The position numbers and the translations under genes were made by a program. A DNA stretch of 64,000 bases from assembly GCA_025677825.1 (NCBI GenBank), contig JAIXMO010000076.1, positions 37,671-101,670 of the forward strand, given 5' to 3'. Positions 1 to 10,570 of the stretch are shown here, piece by piece. The notes beneath the pieces were generated by a model. It did no database searches. It saw only the letters and a list, made by a program, of their open reading frames with translations, and was not told the DNA's origin. The stretch's first letter is position 1; the number at the start of each line of letters is the position of its first letter. The stretch is from Helicostylum pulchrum. Lineage: Eukaryota > Mucoromycota > Mucoromycetes > Mucorales > Mucoraceae.

Positions 1-1731
1 GTGTTTTAAAATGGTCTTTTCAGGTGTATAACCAAAGGTGACTTCAGACATTTGAAGAATAGGGGGTGATAATTGGTCAGGGTTAGAGAATTGGAAGGTA
101 ATCAATTTCTCAGCCTCTGGTGGTTCTAAAACAGGTAACTTTTCAAGAATCTTAATCTTGGACTGTGCTTGAGGAGCACGTTTAGCATTGTACCTCCAAC
201 GATCAATAAAGTCTTGAAGATGTTTACGGAATTGTTCTTGAGATTCATACTCTCTGAGTTGTGCTTTACGACGTTCTTCTCTGGTAGCGTGGAAGTTGGT
301 AAAGTTACCCTTATAATATTCTAATTTCTCAGAGTGCATGTATAAAATATCAGTTGCAACTTCATCCAAAAATTCTCTGTCGTGAGAAACAACAAGTAAA
401 GTATTTGTCCATGTTTTAAGGTAACTTTCTAACCAAACAATAGCAGGAATCTTAAATACAAGGAATTCGTAAGTACACAAAACAAATATTATTTTTTTAC
501 AAGCAACAAAAACTTACATCCAACATGTTATCAGGTTCATCAAGCATTAAAACATCAGGTTTACAGAACAATGCACGAGCAAGTGAAATTCTCATTCTCC
601 AACCACCAGAGAACTCTCTAGTAGGTCTCTTTTGCTCTGCAGTGCTGAAACCAAGACCAGCCAAAATAGCTGATGCTTTACTCTCTGCTTTATCACTTTC
701 AATCTCTGTCAACTTGGCAAATACTTCCTTTATCTCGATATCTAATCTATCTCTTTCAGCGTCTAACTCTCTCTTTTCTTCTTCAGTTAAATCTTCATCG
801 TCGTCGTTTTGTTCAGCTTCAATCTCGCTAATACGACGAGACAAGTTACGTTCCTTTTCAAGTAAATGCTCACGCCAGACATCTGCGCGAAGAACAACGT
901 CAAGAGCAGATGTATCATCACCAACAACCTAATACATAATTATTTTTAGTAAAGATAAATATTTGAATATATACTGTACCAGTTAAAACTTACTTCTTGT
1001 TCAACATATAAAAGTGAAATATGAGCAGGTACAGAAATTTCACGACGAGACATGGCACGAAGTAAAGTAGATTTACCGATACCGTTCTTACCGACAACAC
1101 CATATCTTCTACCAAAGGCAACAGTTAAATTGGCGTCTGTTAAAATACGACGACCAGCAAAAGAAATATCGAAATTCTCGATCTTGATATCCTTGTTCTT
1201 GCCCTTGGTAGTGGTATAATCCAAAATAGGATTGTACATCTTGTATTCTTCTTGTAAAGCCTTTTGCTCGTTCAATAAACGCGAAGCTTCGTATTCAATC
1301 TTGACATTGTTCTTTTCGCTACGCTTGGCCATCTTGGCGGCAATCTTTAACTCTGCTTTACGCAACTTGTCTTGATTTACTTGAGATTGAACTCTACGAC
1401 CAGACGAATGCTCTAAATCGACTGCGCCTTTTCCTAAACTGGAAGTAGCGGAAATTCCGGTCTGGTTATTCATGGTGAATGAGTGCTCTAATTTAGATAG
1501 TTTGGCGGGTGCAGTGACTCTTTGGTTGGCTTGTAAGAGTTCGGATAAATGCTCACAGAGCTCATTGATTTTATCTTCATCGCCTCCTGCATCGATCAAG
1601 ATGGGCTTAATGAAATCAGTTATAGCATCTTCATCATCCTCAAAGTCATTTTCACGTAAATATCCTTCAATATATTCAACAATTGCTTCGTCAGCTCCAG
1701 GAACTGCCTTACGAATAAGTTGAAGCGACAT
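1..1731 (-). CDS. GCN20: ABC-F protein Gcn20/ABCF3, 5' part (runs off the window)
   Basis: Soluble ABC-F ATPase. Gcn20/ABCF3 proteins act with Gcn1 on translating ribosomes to help Gcn2 sense uncharged tRNA. Exons read as 1731-994, 928-518 and 450-1, all joined in phase 0. The N-terminal ~150 residues are the acidic helical extension typical of Gcn20/ABCF3. The first nucleotide-binding domain has Walker A (GKNGIGKST), an ABC signature FSGGWRMR and Walker B LMLDEP. After Walker B the protein reads DEPDN where ABC-F proteins usually have DEPTN or DEPSN. Exon 3 continues into the inter-domain linker, with its charged helical stretch, and stops at the window edge, so the second ATPase domain is not visible. 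The start is the first ATG after a T-rich leader. It is divergent from the eIF3l gene 262 bp away. There is no transmembrane segment, which excludes a transporter. Confidence 0.93.
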
Positions 1732-1993
1732 TTTTTTTTTTTTTTTGGTGTTTTGCTTTAAACAAGAAGTTTACCCCTCTCTCTCTCTTTGCTGAGTATT
1801 TTTTTTTCTTTTTTTTTTTGGTGGCTAAGTTTTTAAATAAATACTGTGTGACTTTTGTTCCTTCAGTGCACCCCCCTCCCTCCCCCTTCCCACCAAACAC
1901 ATCGCGATTTTTTCGGGGTAAAAAAAAAAAAAGATTGTTTTTTTTTTTCGTAATAAAAAACTTTGTTAATCTCATTTAAAAAAGTTTATAACA

Positions 1994-3816
1994 ATGTACC
2001 AAGATACTTTTGAAGAAGACGATTTGATCGCCGAAGTTGAACTTGTTGCTCAAGCTCGTTATTCTCAAAATAACGAAGTTGATGATGGTTTTGATACTGA
2101 AGGTAAAATTTTACTTGTTTAAAAAAAAAAAATTTTTTTTTTTACAGCACAAAGTTAACCTTTTTTTTTTATATATAGTTGTTTCTAGCCAAACAACAAC
2201 TGCTCAAATTCCTGATGGCGTTAGAAACTTTATTCTTCACTTTTACCGTAACGTCATTGATAACAACGTTTATGAACTCCACAATATCTTTGATAGTTCT
2301 TTCAACAAGTTGACCGAAAAGTATTATCAAAAGCAAGCATGGCCTGAAGCTGAAATCATTGCCCCTCTTGTCAATGATGGTAATATACTTTTTTTAAAAT
2401 GTACGAAATCTCGCTCTTAATACTCTTTCTTTTCTTTTTAGATCAAGTATTTTTAACATTGTATCGCGAACTTTATTACCGTCACATTTATGCTCGTTTG
2501 ACTCCTACTTTGGAACAACGTTTCCATTCTTATGAAAACTATTGTGATCTTTTCAACTATATCTTGAGTAAATATTCGACAATGAACAACAATGTAGAAC
2601 CTTTTTTTTGTAGCAAAATCACTAATGTTTTCCTCCCCTTTTAAAAAAAATTACATTAGACTCTGATGGACCTGTTTCTTTAGAATTGCCTAACCAATGG
2701 CTTTGGGATATTATTGACGAATTCATTTACCAATTCCAATCTTTCTGTAATTATCGTGACCGTATCAAGGGAAAGTCTGACCAAGAAGCCAACTTATTAA
2801 AGGAAAATTCACAAATTTGGAGTTGTTACAGTGTTTTAAACGTACTTTATTCTTTTATTCAAAAATCTCGTATCAATGAACAATTATTAGTTAGCAAGAA
2901 CGGCGGTGATATGATGGAAGCAGCTGGTGAATATGGATCTCGTCCTCTTTATAAAATGTTGGGTTATTTCTCTATTGTAGGTCTTGTACGTGTTCATTGT
3001 TTATTAGGTGATTACGTTTTGGCTTTAAAGATGATGGATAACATTGTTTTAAACAAGAAGGCCATGTTTGCTCGTGTCACTGCTTGTCATGTTACCACTT
3101 ATTATTATGTTGGTTTCGCTTACATGATGCTCCGCAGATATGCTGATGCCATCAAGGCTTTCTCAACTGTTTTATCTTTCATTCAAAGAACCAAGCAATA
3201 TCATTCTCGTTCATACCAATTTGATCAAATTGCTAAAAAGGGAGACCAAATGTATGCTCTTTTAGCTATCTGTATTGCTCTTTGTCCTACTAGATTAGAT
3301 GAAAACATTCATTCTCAACTTCGTGAAAAGTACGGTGAACAACTTTTCAAGATGCAAAAGGGAGAAGAATCTCTTGCTGTCTATGTTGATTTATTCCAAT
3401 TTGCTTGTCCTAAATTCCTTTCACCTACTGGTAAGGGATCTGATCCTCATCAAAACCAACTCAAGGTGTTTATGGCAGATATCAAGAACCAAATCAACCT
3501 CCCTACACTTCGTTCATTTATGAAGCTTTATACCTCTATGGGTATTGAAAAGTTGGCCAAGTTTTTGGAAATCGATTCAGATGAACTCACCACTCAATTA
3601 TTGATCTTTAAACAAAAGTCTCGTCAATACAAGTGGGTCAGTGGTAACCTCTTGGAAGGTGAATACTTACCTACTTCCGATCTTGATTTCTGTTTAAAGC
3701 AAGATGTTGTTCATATTGCTGAATCCAAGGTCGGTCGTCGTTACGGCGATTGGTTCTTACGTAACATTAACCGTTGCGAAGATATCTTGGCCAACTTGGA
3801 ACTTAGCAAGGCTTAA
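1994..3816 (+). CDS. EIF3L: Translation initiation factor eIF3 subunit L
   Basis: Subunit of the eIF3 complex, which binds the 40S subunit and organises mRNA recruitment in the cytoplasm. Four exons (1994-2102, 2179-2379, 2442-2567, 2660-3816) join in frame to a 530-aa protein, close to the usual eIF3l length. Recognisable stretches are the acidic N-terminus, the segment around [22 protein letters not shown], the TPR-like helices around [20 protein letters not shown], and a C-terminal PCI-type region ending in [10 protein letters not shown]. The introns are 62-92 nt with GTAA/GTAT donors. The ATG lies 262 bp from the divergent GCN20 start, so two translation-related genes may share a promoter. 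eIF3l is absent from baker's yeast but present in many other fungi, in line with an early-diverging fungus. I am sure of the family. Confidence 0.94.
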
Positions 3817-4565
3817 ATAGATTTTTATTTCTCTCTTCTCTAATTCTCTCTTTTTTTTTTTCCTAAAACAAATTACCTCTTTCTTTCTTTCTCTTTCTGT
3901 CTCTTTTTTTTATAAAATACATATAAATCAATTTTTTTTTACACAATCAAAAAAATAATAATACTAGTGTTATGCTGCTGGCATTGACTGTCAGTTTTTA
4001 TATTCATGTGAAAGTAGTAGTAATACATAAAACATTTGAAATATATCTAAATGGTCATAATAACTTTAAATGAAGAACATGAAATATGTAATGCACACCG
4101 GGTTTTTTTTTCCTCCATATCCGTGCATGTGCGAACCCTGAAAGGTCCTTTGTAGTGCCGATTTATCCTCCTCCTCAAGATGTCAGATGTCCTTATCTTT
4201 TTGTAGTAGGCAGAAATAAGATTTGTCAATTCTGGTGGCAAAACAAATATCTGTCCCGAAAACACGCATATATATATATTTTTTTAAACAAAAAAAACTA
4301 TAAAAATCGCGTTAAAATGATATACTACGCCGAACTAACTACATAGAACTATAACATAGAACTATAACCATAAGTCCTTAAAGTTTATCTCTGAAACCAA
4401 GCAATAAAAAAAAAAAAACTGCAAGCAGACGAAAAAACCAAACAAGACGTCTCGATATATGTACACTATAAAATCAGTGTATAAACTACATTGAAGTTTG
4501 GTTTATAATAGATACAGTTATTTTACTGCCGGAGTTTAGTAGCGAGAGATCGTCATTTGCATATT
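3817..4565. other. Intergenic, eIF3l 3' flank
   Basis: Downstream of the eIF3l stop there are T-rich runs and AATAAT/ATAAAA motifs compatible with polyadenylation. Short ORFs on both strands around 4047-4346 show no recognisable protein features. I see no RNA gene here. Confidence 0.6.
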
Positions 4566-4619
4566 ACAAAGGGGAAAACTCCCCTTTGTCAGTTTTTTTT
4601 TTTTTTTTTTTTTTTTTTT
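4566..4619 (+). repeat. Perfect 9-bp hairpin followed by a T27 tract
   Basis: ACAAAGGGG (4566-4574) is followed by a 6-nt loop and its exact reverse complement CCCCTTTGT (4581-4589), and then a run of about 27 T from 4593. It lies between the convergent eIF3l (+) and THI5 (-) genes. On the plus strand it looks like a strong stem with a U-tract, as in a bacterial-style or Pol III terminator. A Pol III transcript upstream was looked for and not recognised. It may instead only be a low-complexity insertion. Confidence 0.55.
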
Positions 4620-4729
4620 CACGCGGAGGCCTAATCAAACATTGGTGGTAAAGATTGTTTACAAAAACTATATATTTTATTTTTAAAAGGTTACAAAATA
4701 TAAATAAAAGAATTTAATAAAAGGTCAAA

Positions 4730-4855
4730 ACGCTTCCCTTCGCAGGTATTATCCTGATCAGGTATTAAGAGTTTAATTCTCAGCCATACTTTGTTTCTTA
4801 TATTTTCTCAAATAGAAAAAAATAAAAAAAACGTAATACAGCACCCCTAGCTTAT
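4730..4855 (-). promoter_or_regulatory. TPP (thiamine pyrophosphate) riboswitch aptamer in the THI5 3' region
   Basis: Read on the minus strand, all conserved blocks of the THI-box aptamer are present in order. AGGGGTGC is at about 4842-4849. A long A/T-rich P3 arm follows, closed by CUGUAUU pairing with AGUAUGG. GGCTGAGA comes next, then a P4 stem ATTAA/TTAAT, ACCTGATCAGGATAATACC, and TGCGAAGGGAA ending near 4731. P5 is CAGG/CCUG, where bacterial thiM has CUGG/CCAG, so the helix is kept by a compensatory change. The aptamer binds TPP. It sits about 150 nt downstream of the THI5 stop codon on the same strand. Known fungal TPP riboswitches that I can recall are in 5'-UTR introns; a 3'-UTR position is the plant THIC arrangement. 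The outer P1 helix is weak and I could not define it fully. Confidence 0.9.
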
Positions 4856-4860
4856 AAGAC

Positions 4861-5004
4861 CTATTATTACAGTGCAAAATAAATAATTAAATAATAATAA
4901 TATACGTAGCAAAAGAAAAAGAGACACGACATGTAAAAAAAAAAAAGTGAAACATAATTAGTACTTTTTTTTTGTAAAATATGCATGTACGAAACAAAAC
5001 TTAC
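4861..5004 (-). promoter_or_regulatory. Candidate regulated 3'-UTR intron of THI5 (donor touching the stop codon)
   Basis: The THI5 stop TGA (5005-5007) is followed without a gap by GTAAGT (4999-5004), the consensus donor used throughout this window. A branch-site-like TACTAAT lies at 4957-4963, followed by long pyrimidine runs. The first good acceptor, TAATAATAG, ends at 4861, immediately 5' of the aptamer. A more distal acceptor (TTTGATTAG, near 4632) would put the whole aptamer inside the intron. Either choice leaves the protein unchanged and alters only the 3' UTR. Inference: TPP binding controls use of these splice sites and so 3'-end processing or mRNA stability. Confidence 0.6.
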
Positions 5005-6111
5005 TCAAGCAAAGATCTTGGGTTGAGAGATACTAGCGTGTTGACAACTCTTACATCCACCTTCAACCACACCTGTTTCAACCGTAGCAGGCTCAACACC
5101 GCCACCAAGTCCTTGTTCATTCAACTTCCACGTCAAGAAATCGTTTGTTTGATTTTGGGCGAATTCGGCATCAACAATACCCAGCTGTTTGCAGTAGTTG
5201 GTCACCTTGTTCCAGTCACGTTCAACATTTTGCAAATCACGCGAAAAGTATCGGAAAGATCTTTGAAAGATCTTGCGTTGAATATCTGTATCCAAATGAG
5301 GTTTCATTTCTACATACTTTTGGTACGCAATAGCAGGATTAGCGATCATGTAATCGGTTGCTTGTTTAATAGCCCGCATAAACTTTTCAACCTTTTCCGG
5401 GTTGTTATTAATAAAGTCTTCATTACCAATATAAAGAATCTGCAAAAGAAAAGATTAGAATTTTACAAAAAAAAAAGAGAGAAGTAATTATTATTTTACC
5501 GAGCAGAAACAACAGCAGCCTAGTTCTGCAAGTTCATCAATTCGAAGCATTTGAATATCGTTACGGGACCTTCCTTGTTGAACAGACCATTCCTCCAACT
5601 CGACCTGCTGCACATTCTCAATACCAATACCAGCATCAATCTCACCGCGTTGAATAGCATCAGTTACGTTCATGCCTACGCGAACGGCCTGGTACTCATC
5701 TTCCCCCATGCCATACTGCCTAGCCAAGTGATCCAGCTGAACCTTGCCAAACTCGCCTACATAGCCGATCTTCTTGCCTCTCAAGGACTTGAAATCGGCG
5801 GTGATACCGCTTTTATGAGAGGGATGGATGACACCAGTAAAGGGCTCGTCTAAAAGGGTACCGATGGACTTGATAGGATAACCTCGGGCTTTACCGGCAA
5901 TAGTATGTATCATAGCCTTTAAACCAAGATCAATTTTACCGGAACCGATAATTTCGGTAACGTCAGAGGGGTCGTTAGGTTCAAGGATGGCCACAGAAAT
6001 ATCTTGATCGGTAAAGAAACCAAGTTTGGAAGCTAAGAACAAGGGTAAATGGTAAGGTGTTGCCTTCCAGTTTAACAGAACAGTGATTTTTTCGCTACTA
6101 GTCTTTGTCAT
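5005..6111 (-). CDS. THI5: 4-amino-5-hydroxymethyl-2-methylpyrimidine phosphate synthase (THI5/NMT1)
   Basis: Makes the pyrimidine half of thiamine from PLP and one of its own histidines. It is a single-turnover (suicide) enzyme in characterised yeasts. Exons 6111-5500 and 5439-5005 join in phase 0 to 348 aa, the family's usual length. The GLKAMIHT segment carries Lys65 (PLP lysine, Lys62 in yeast numbering) and His69 (the donor His66). The cysteine cluster GCCCFC sits at the exon junction region and is intact after splicing. The fold is that of a periplasmic-binding-protein (NMT1-like) domain starting ITVLLNWK. No signal peptide is seen, so it is cytosolic. The stop codon abuts a 5' splice site, and a TPP riboswitch lies downstream, so feedback by TPP is likely. 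Tight control makes sense because each protein molecule works once. Confidence 0.95.
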
Positions 6112-6648
6112 TTAAAATTTTAAAAAAAAGATGATTTTGTAATAATAATAAAAAAAAAAAGAAAAAAAAAAAGAGAAAATTGCGCTTTGCTTTTATAATC
6201 ATATTAACTGATCTTAATCAATCCATCCGTGTAACAAATATTGTCGTAAACGTTTCCTCATCTACACGTTATCCCGGAAGAACCCATTCATTTTTTTCAT
6301 TTTAAACGTATAAGATGCATGTAAATTTCACACTATGACTCAACTTGCATAAAGATTCTTTTGATCTCGAAAAAAAAAAAGAAAAAAGAAAGTCTAACCA
6401 AATATACCGGATTTAGAATTTACTTTTTTTGCTGTAGTAGCGTAATGCACTTCATTGTAGTTATAATTTAAATGGATATTAGAAAAAGAAGAAGCCGTTT
6501 ACCGTGCCTCTTTTGTATTATTAATATTATTATCATTATTATTAAAAACTAAGGTTTTATTTACGGATATAACGGCACATATAAAGAGAAATCATTTCAA
6601 CTATTTTTATTTTCTCTTCCTGCTTACCCCCCCAAAAAAAAAAGTATA
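6112..6648. promoter_or_regulatory. Divergent promoter region, THI5 / 7-TM gene
   Basis: A 537-bp interval between two divergent start codons, rich in A/T runs. No second TPP aptamer is seen in the THI5 5' leader, so the 3' riboswitch appears to be the only one for this gene. No other motif can be assigned. Confidence 0.4.
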
Positions 6649-7932
6649 ATGATATCGAAACTATTTGTTTTTTTTGCTGTGTTAGTATCAGCTAGTATAG
6701 TCAATGCTGAATGGATGTCAGTCGTTCCAGGTGCTCCTGAAAGAGGACTTAGTAAGCTGTTTGGTATTCCTACCTGGATCGCACACATTAAAGGTATACA
6801 TATATTAAAAGAGAGAAGCTAGAGAGAGAAATCACTGGTATTTAAAAAAAAAAAAACCGGGTATTAGATTACGATGAAGATGCAATGAACGCAACGACTG
6901 TATTTTCAGTTGTTTGTATCGCATTTTCTACACTTAACGCGTTATACTTTATCTTTTTCATCCACTTACCAAAGCTTCCCCGTAACCAAAAAACGATTGG
7001 CCCTTTCAACAGCTTGGTTGCACTTTACTTGGTAGCTACATTTTTCGCTTCGCTTTCGTTTTCAATTATGAGTGTTGGTAGAATCTGGGCATCATTTGGT
7101 GTATTTCATAACTTGTTCGAGATTGCATTACTTTCAATCATTATGATCCGTCAAAAATCGGTCACGTAAAGCTTACTACTTAATAAGGGAGAGAGTCAAA
7201 CGAAACTTTATTTACAGATAACTAACATGTATTCTATTTTTAGGCAGCGTGGATTTGTGGCAACTTGCTTTATTTATATCTTGATGACTATGTTTATTGT
7301 CATTATTGCACCGTGGCCATTAGACGCTTTGTTCTTTAAGTTTCAAGGTTTAGCTACTGATTTTGCATTGTGTATTGATCTCGGTAGACTTTATTACCAT
7401 AATAAGGCTATTCATGAAAAGGCAAGTGTAGGTAGTATGATGCTTGCTTCTACAGACGATGAAGATGTATCGGATGGATTTAATAGTGAGGCAGATGAAA
7501 TTGTGCACCAGTTACACCGTCAAAGAGTGAAAGAGAATAGACAGATGCAAGATGATCCCAATAAAGCCGCTCCCAATGTAACAACTCCTATTCATAAAAA
7601 TATCATGGTTTTATATATAGCAGCATTTTTACACGCCGCTGGTAATGCTCTGGTTACATTTTCTAATGATTTTATTCTGTAAGTCAACAACACACACAAA
7701 ATTTTATTTTTTATTGTACTTACTTTCCGAAAAAATTAGATGGGTTATTTTCCAGTTTATGTATGCAATTGCTTTCCCCATGTACGCATATTACATTATT
7801 GCGGAACCAGATGCAAGCCGTTTGAGTCTCTATAAAGTAAATTACCTTAAAGAAATGCTTGTTGTATGCGCAAGTGTTGTAGTGGCTGCTTCTTGTATCG
7901 CTATAGGAATCTATAATGCTCTTAATGAATAA
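6649..7932 (+). CDS. Orphan seven-transmembrane protein with signal peptide
   Basis: Four exons (6649-6793, 6868-7165, 7244-7678, 7740-7932) join in frame to 356 aa. The N-terminus is a signal peptide (ISKLFVFFAVLVSASIVNA), then a short predicted extracellular segment with Trp/Pro. Seven hydrophobic helices follow: about residues 57-80, 94-117, 122-142, 151-175, 268-292, 297-315 and 330-350. A long polar acidic loop between helices 4 and 5 contains a DDEDVSDG stretch. The layout is GPCR-like, but I do not recognise a receptor family, and no DRY or NPxxY motif is evident. It could also be a transporter-like or lipid-sensing membrane protein. It is divergent from THI5; a link to thiamine is only positional. 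I chose the ATG because it gives the signal peptide directly after the leader. Confidence 0.75.
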
Positions 7933-8849
7933 ATAAGGAAATAAATTCGGTAATCCAAAAAAAAAAAAAAAAAAAAAACAGATTTATGTGATCACATGGT
8001 AATTATGGAAAAAAAAGGGGGAGAGGGAGGAAAGTATAACGTAAAGTGATTTCGACATGTGTTGTAATTTAAATTTTCAGCTCTATTGACAATAATAACA
8101 AAAGCGGCCTAGGTAACGCTGAGATGCAAAAAGTTAATTAAAAGACACGACGCGAAACTTCTTTTTAGTCGCTAAATATTTAAAATGAAAAAGTGAATAT
8201 TCAATTAAAAGAAGGGCCCTAAAAAGAGCACGATTTTAAAGTGTGTATGCCCTTTCAAGCAGTAAGTGGTAGCAATATCTAACATATCGGGTGAGTATAT
8301 TACATTATTACTTCCCCGTGACCTCAAAAATATATGCCATTTGGTGGTTTCCAGCAGCTCTTTTTTGATTTCCTCCCCCCTTTTCTCCGTGTAACCTAAA
8401 AATACAATAGGAAGATAAGATCACAGTTCATGGGAATAAAAGCCAATAAATGACGTTGATAATCTTTCATATGCAAAAAAAAAAAAATCTGATTTGTTAT
8501 TAAATCTTATCAGCAATTATACCATACTTTAACGTTTTACTGATACCAAACAAAAATCTAGAGTCGGTCAAGCGGTGATTGAATTAAACAATACCGTGCT
8601 ATTATTGGTTACGAACGGAAAAGGGACTCTTATCAAAAAAAGATAATAAAATTCTCTATCTTCAGTACTCCGGAGATGGCCTATTTGTATACCCCCCCCC
8701 CCCCCTCTCCTCCCCCCCCCCCCAGTTTTTTTTTGGTATATATATATATAGCATGTAATATATATTTGTATTTTATTACCGGTGATCTTCTTTCCTTTAT
8801 TTGTATATATATATTTCTTTTCACTTTTTTCACTTTTATAAACATCAAA
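7933..8849. other. Intergenic with C-rich and A-rich homopolymers
   Basis: Contains an A-run after 7956 and two C-runs separated by a CT-rich spacer at about 8692-8723, upstream of the CofD-like gene. No protein or RNA gene is recognised. Confidence 0.5.
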
Positions 8850-10570
8850 ATGGCTTCGTCTTATGTCGTTTTCTCTGGCGGATCAGCCTGTAATCATATT
8901 TTAGATGGTTTCCATAAAACTGCTGCTCATGATGTTAGTTATATTCTTGGTATTTCTGATAATGGTGGATCCACAGTAAGAGAAGAAAAGTTTTTAATTT
9001 AAAAGAAAAAAAAAACTTACTTTATATGTATTAGAGCGAATTATTACGTGTATTGGGTGGTCCAAGTGTTGGCGATCTTCGGTCTCGATTAATTCGTTTA
9101 ATGGATACTTTGGACAAAACTTGTAATACTATTGAAATGAAAGCAATTAAAGACTTGTTAAGTTATCGATTACCTGCTGATAAAAGTCATCAAAAAGTAA
9201 GGGACGAATGGGCTCTTATTGTCGAAGGACGCCACAGGTACATCATCATTATCATCATCATAGTGACATATACATATACTAACCATTTTAATTTTCATTC
9301 TAGCCTTTGGAATGATATCTCTGTTGAAAAAAGAGAGGCAATTCGTGGATTCCTTACATTATTCGACTTTGAAATATTAAAAAGAGCACACAAAAGATTT
9401 AATTTCTGTAACGGAAGTATTGGCAATTTCTTCTTGACAGGCGCTAGATTATTTACTGGTTCATTAGAAGCAGCCATCTTTCTATTTGCTTCTATTACTG
9501 GTATTACATCTGTACCTACATCTGTTGTACCTGTCATCAATTCAAACCAAACAGTAACAATTGCTGCTTCTTTAATGGATGGTGAAACCTTGGTTGGACA
9601 GTGCGAAATATCTCATCCTTCACCAGCCGTTAAACAACAAAGAAAGAACGGCAGTGGTGGTATGGCTACTACTACACCTAGAAAAAAGCGAACGAATCCT
9701 ATCGATGCATTCTCTTGTTTAGAAGATCCTTTTAGTGCCTTAAGTATGACTTCTTCCACTAACCAATACCATACAACAACACAATTCATTGATCACGATA
9801 ATAACAATGAAAACGCAAATTTATTCTTTTCAAAGCATGCTGAAGAAAAGTTAACTTCACCTATTGATCGAATTTATTACATAAACGAATACGGGCAAGA
9901 AATATATCCTGTACCAAACCCAAAAGTAGTCAGTCAATTATCTTTTAAACAAACCCTAGTTTACTCTATCGGTTCCTTGTATACTTCTCTTATCCCTTGC
10001 CTCATCTTACGTGGTGTTGGAAACGCTGTTGCTCAATCACAAAGTTTAAAGCACAAAATATTATTACTGAACGGTACAAATGATCGTGAAACTAGTGATT
10101 ATACAGCACTCGATTTTATTAACGCTATTACATCCGCTCTAAACCAAAGCCAGAGAATTGATGCACGTCGTGCTTTTTATCAATCATGTGATGATGATGA
10201 AGAAGAGGAAGATGATGAAGAAGATGATGAAGAATACATTCCTGGATATTCTGCAAGTAGTAGAACCAGTAGCATTACTACCATTAATACCCCACCTTCA
10301 TCTTATACAATGGCAGTTGGTAGTATGCCTGCTTCTCCATCACATCGTTATCCTCCATTTCCATCAAACTCATTTTATCCGAGCCCTATTTCTGCATTTA
10401 TTACTCATATGGTTTATCTTGATAACAGTGCTATTAGCGTAGATGTACAAGCTATCGAAAGACTTGGGATCAAATGCGTCTGCATGAAAGGTTCTCTTTC
10501 AAAATTAGGTGAACCTATTTACCACCAATCTCATTTTACCGAAACAATAGAACAAATTGTAAATAACTAA
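8850..10570 (+). CDS. CofD/YvcK (UPF0052)-like protein
   Basis: Member of the CofD-like fold group, which includes 2-phospho-L-lactate transferase, bacterial YvcK/GlmR and the uncharacterised yeast protein YNL011C. The eukaryotic role is unknown. Exons 8850-8975, 9035-9237 and 9304-10570 give 531 aa. Family hallmarks are the start VVFSGGSACNHILDGF, ISDNGGST around the first exon junction, GGPSVGDLRSRLIRL and the CNGSIGNFFLTGARLF segment. The C-terminal part includes an acidic run (about EEEEDDEEDDEE) and a Ser/Thr/Pro-rich insert before a final conserved-looking MVYLDNSAISVDVQAIERLGI. Intron 2 is 66 nt, divisible by 3, and contains no stop, so retention would insert about 22 residues in frame. 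It is cytosolic by sequence. It would probably be annotated as a gluconeogenesis-factor-like hypothetical protein. Confidence 0.88.

Noticed and set aside
4500..4620. Possible small RNA gene with Pol III-type T stretch
   Set aside because: No A/B boxes, and no match to U6, tRNA, RNase P or snoRNA patterns that I know.
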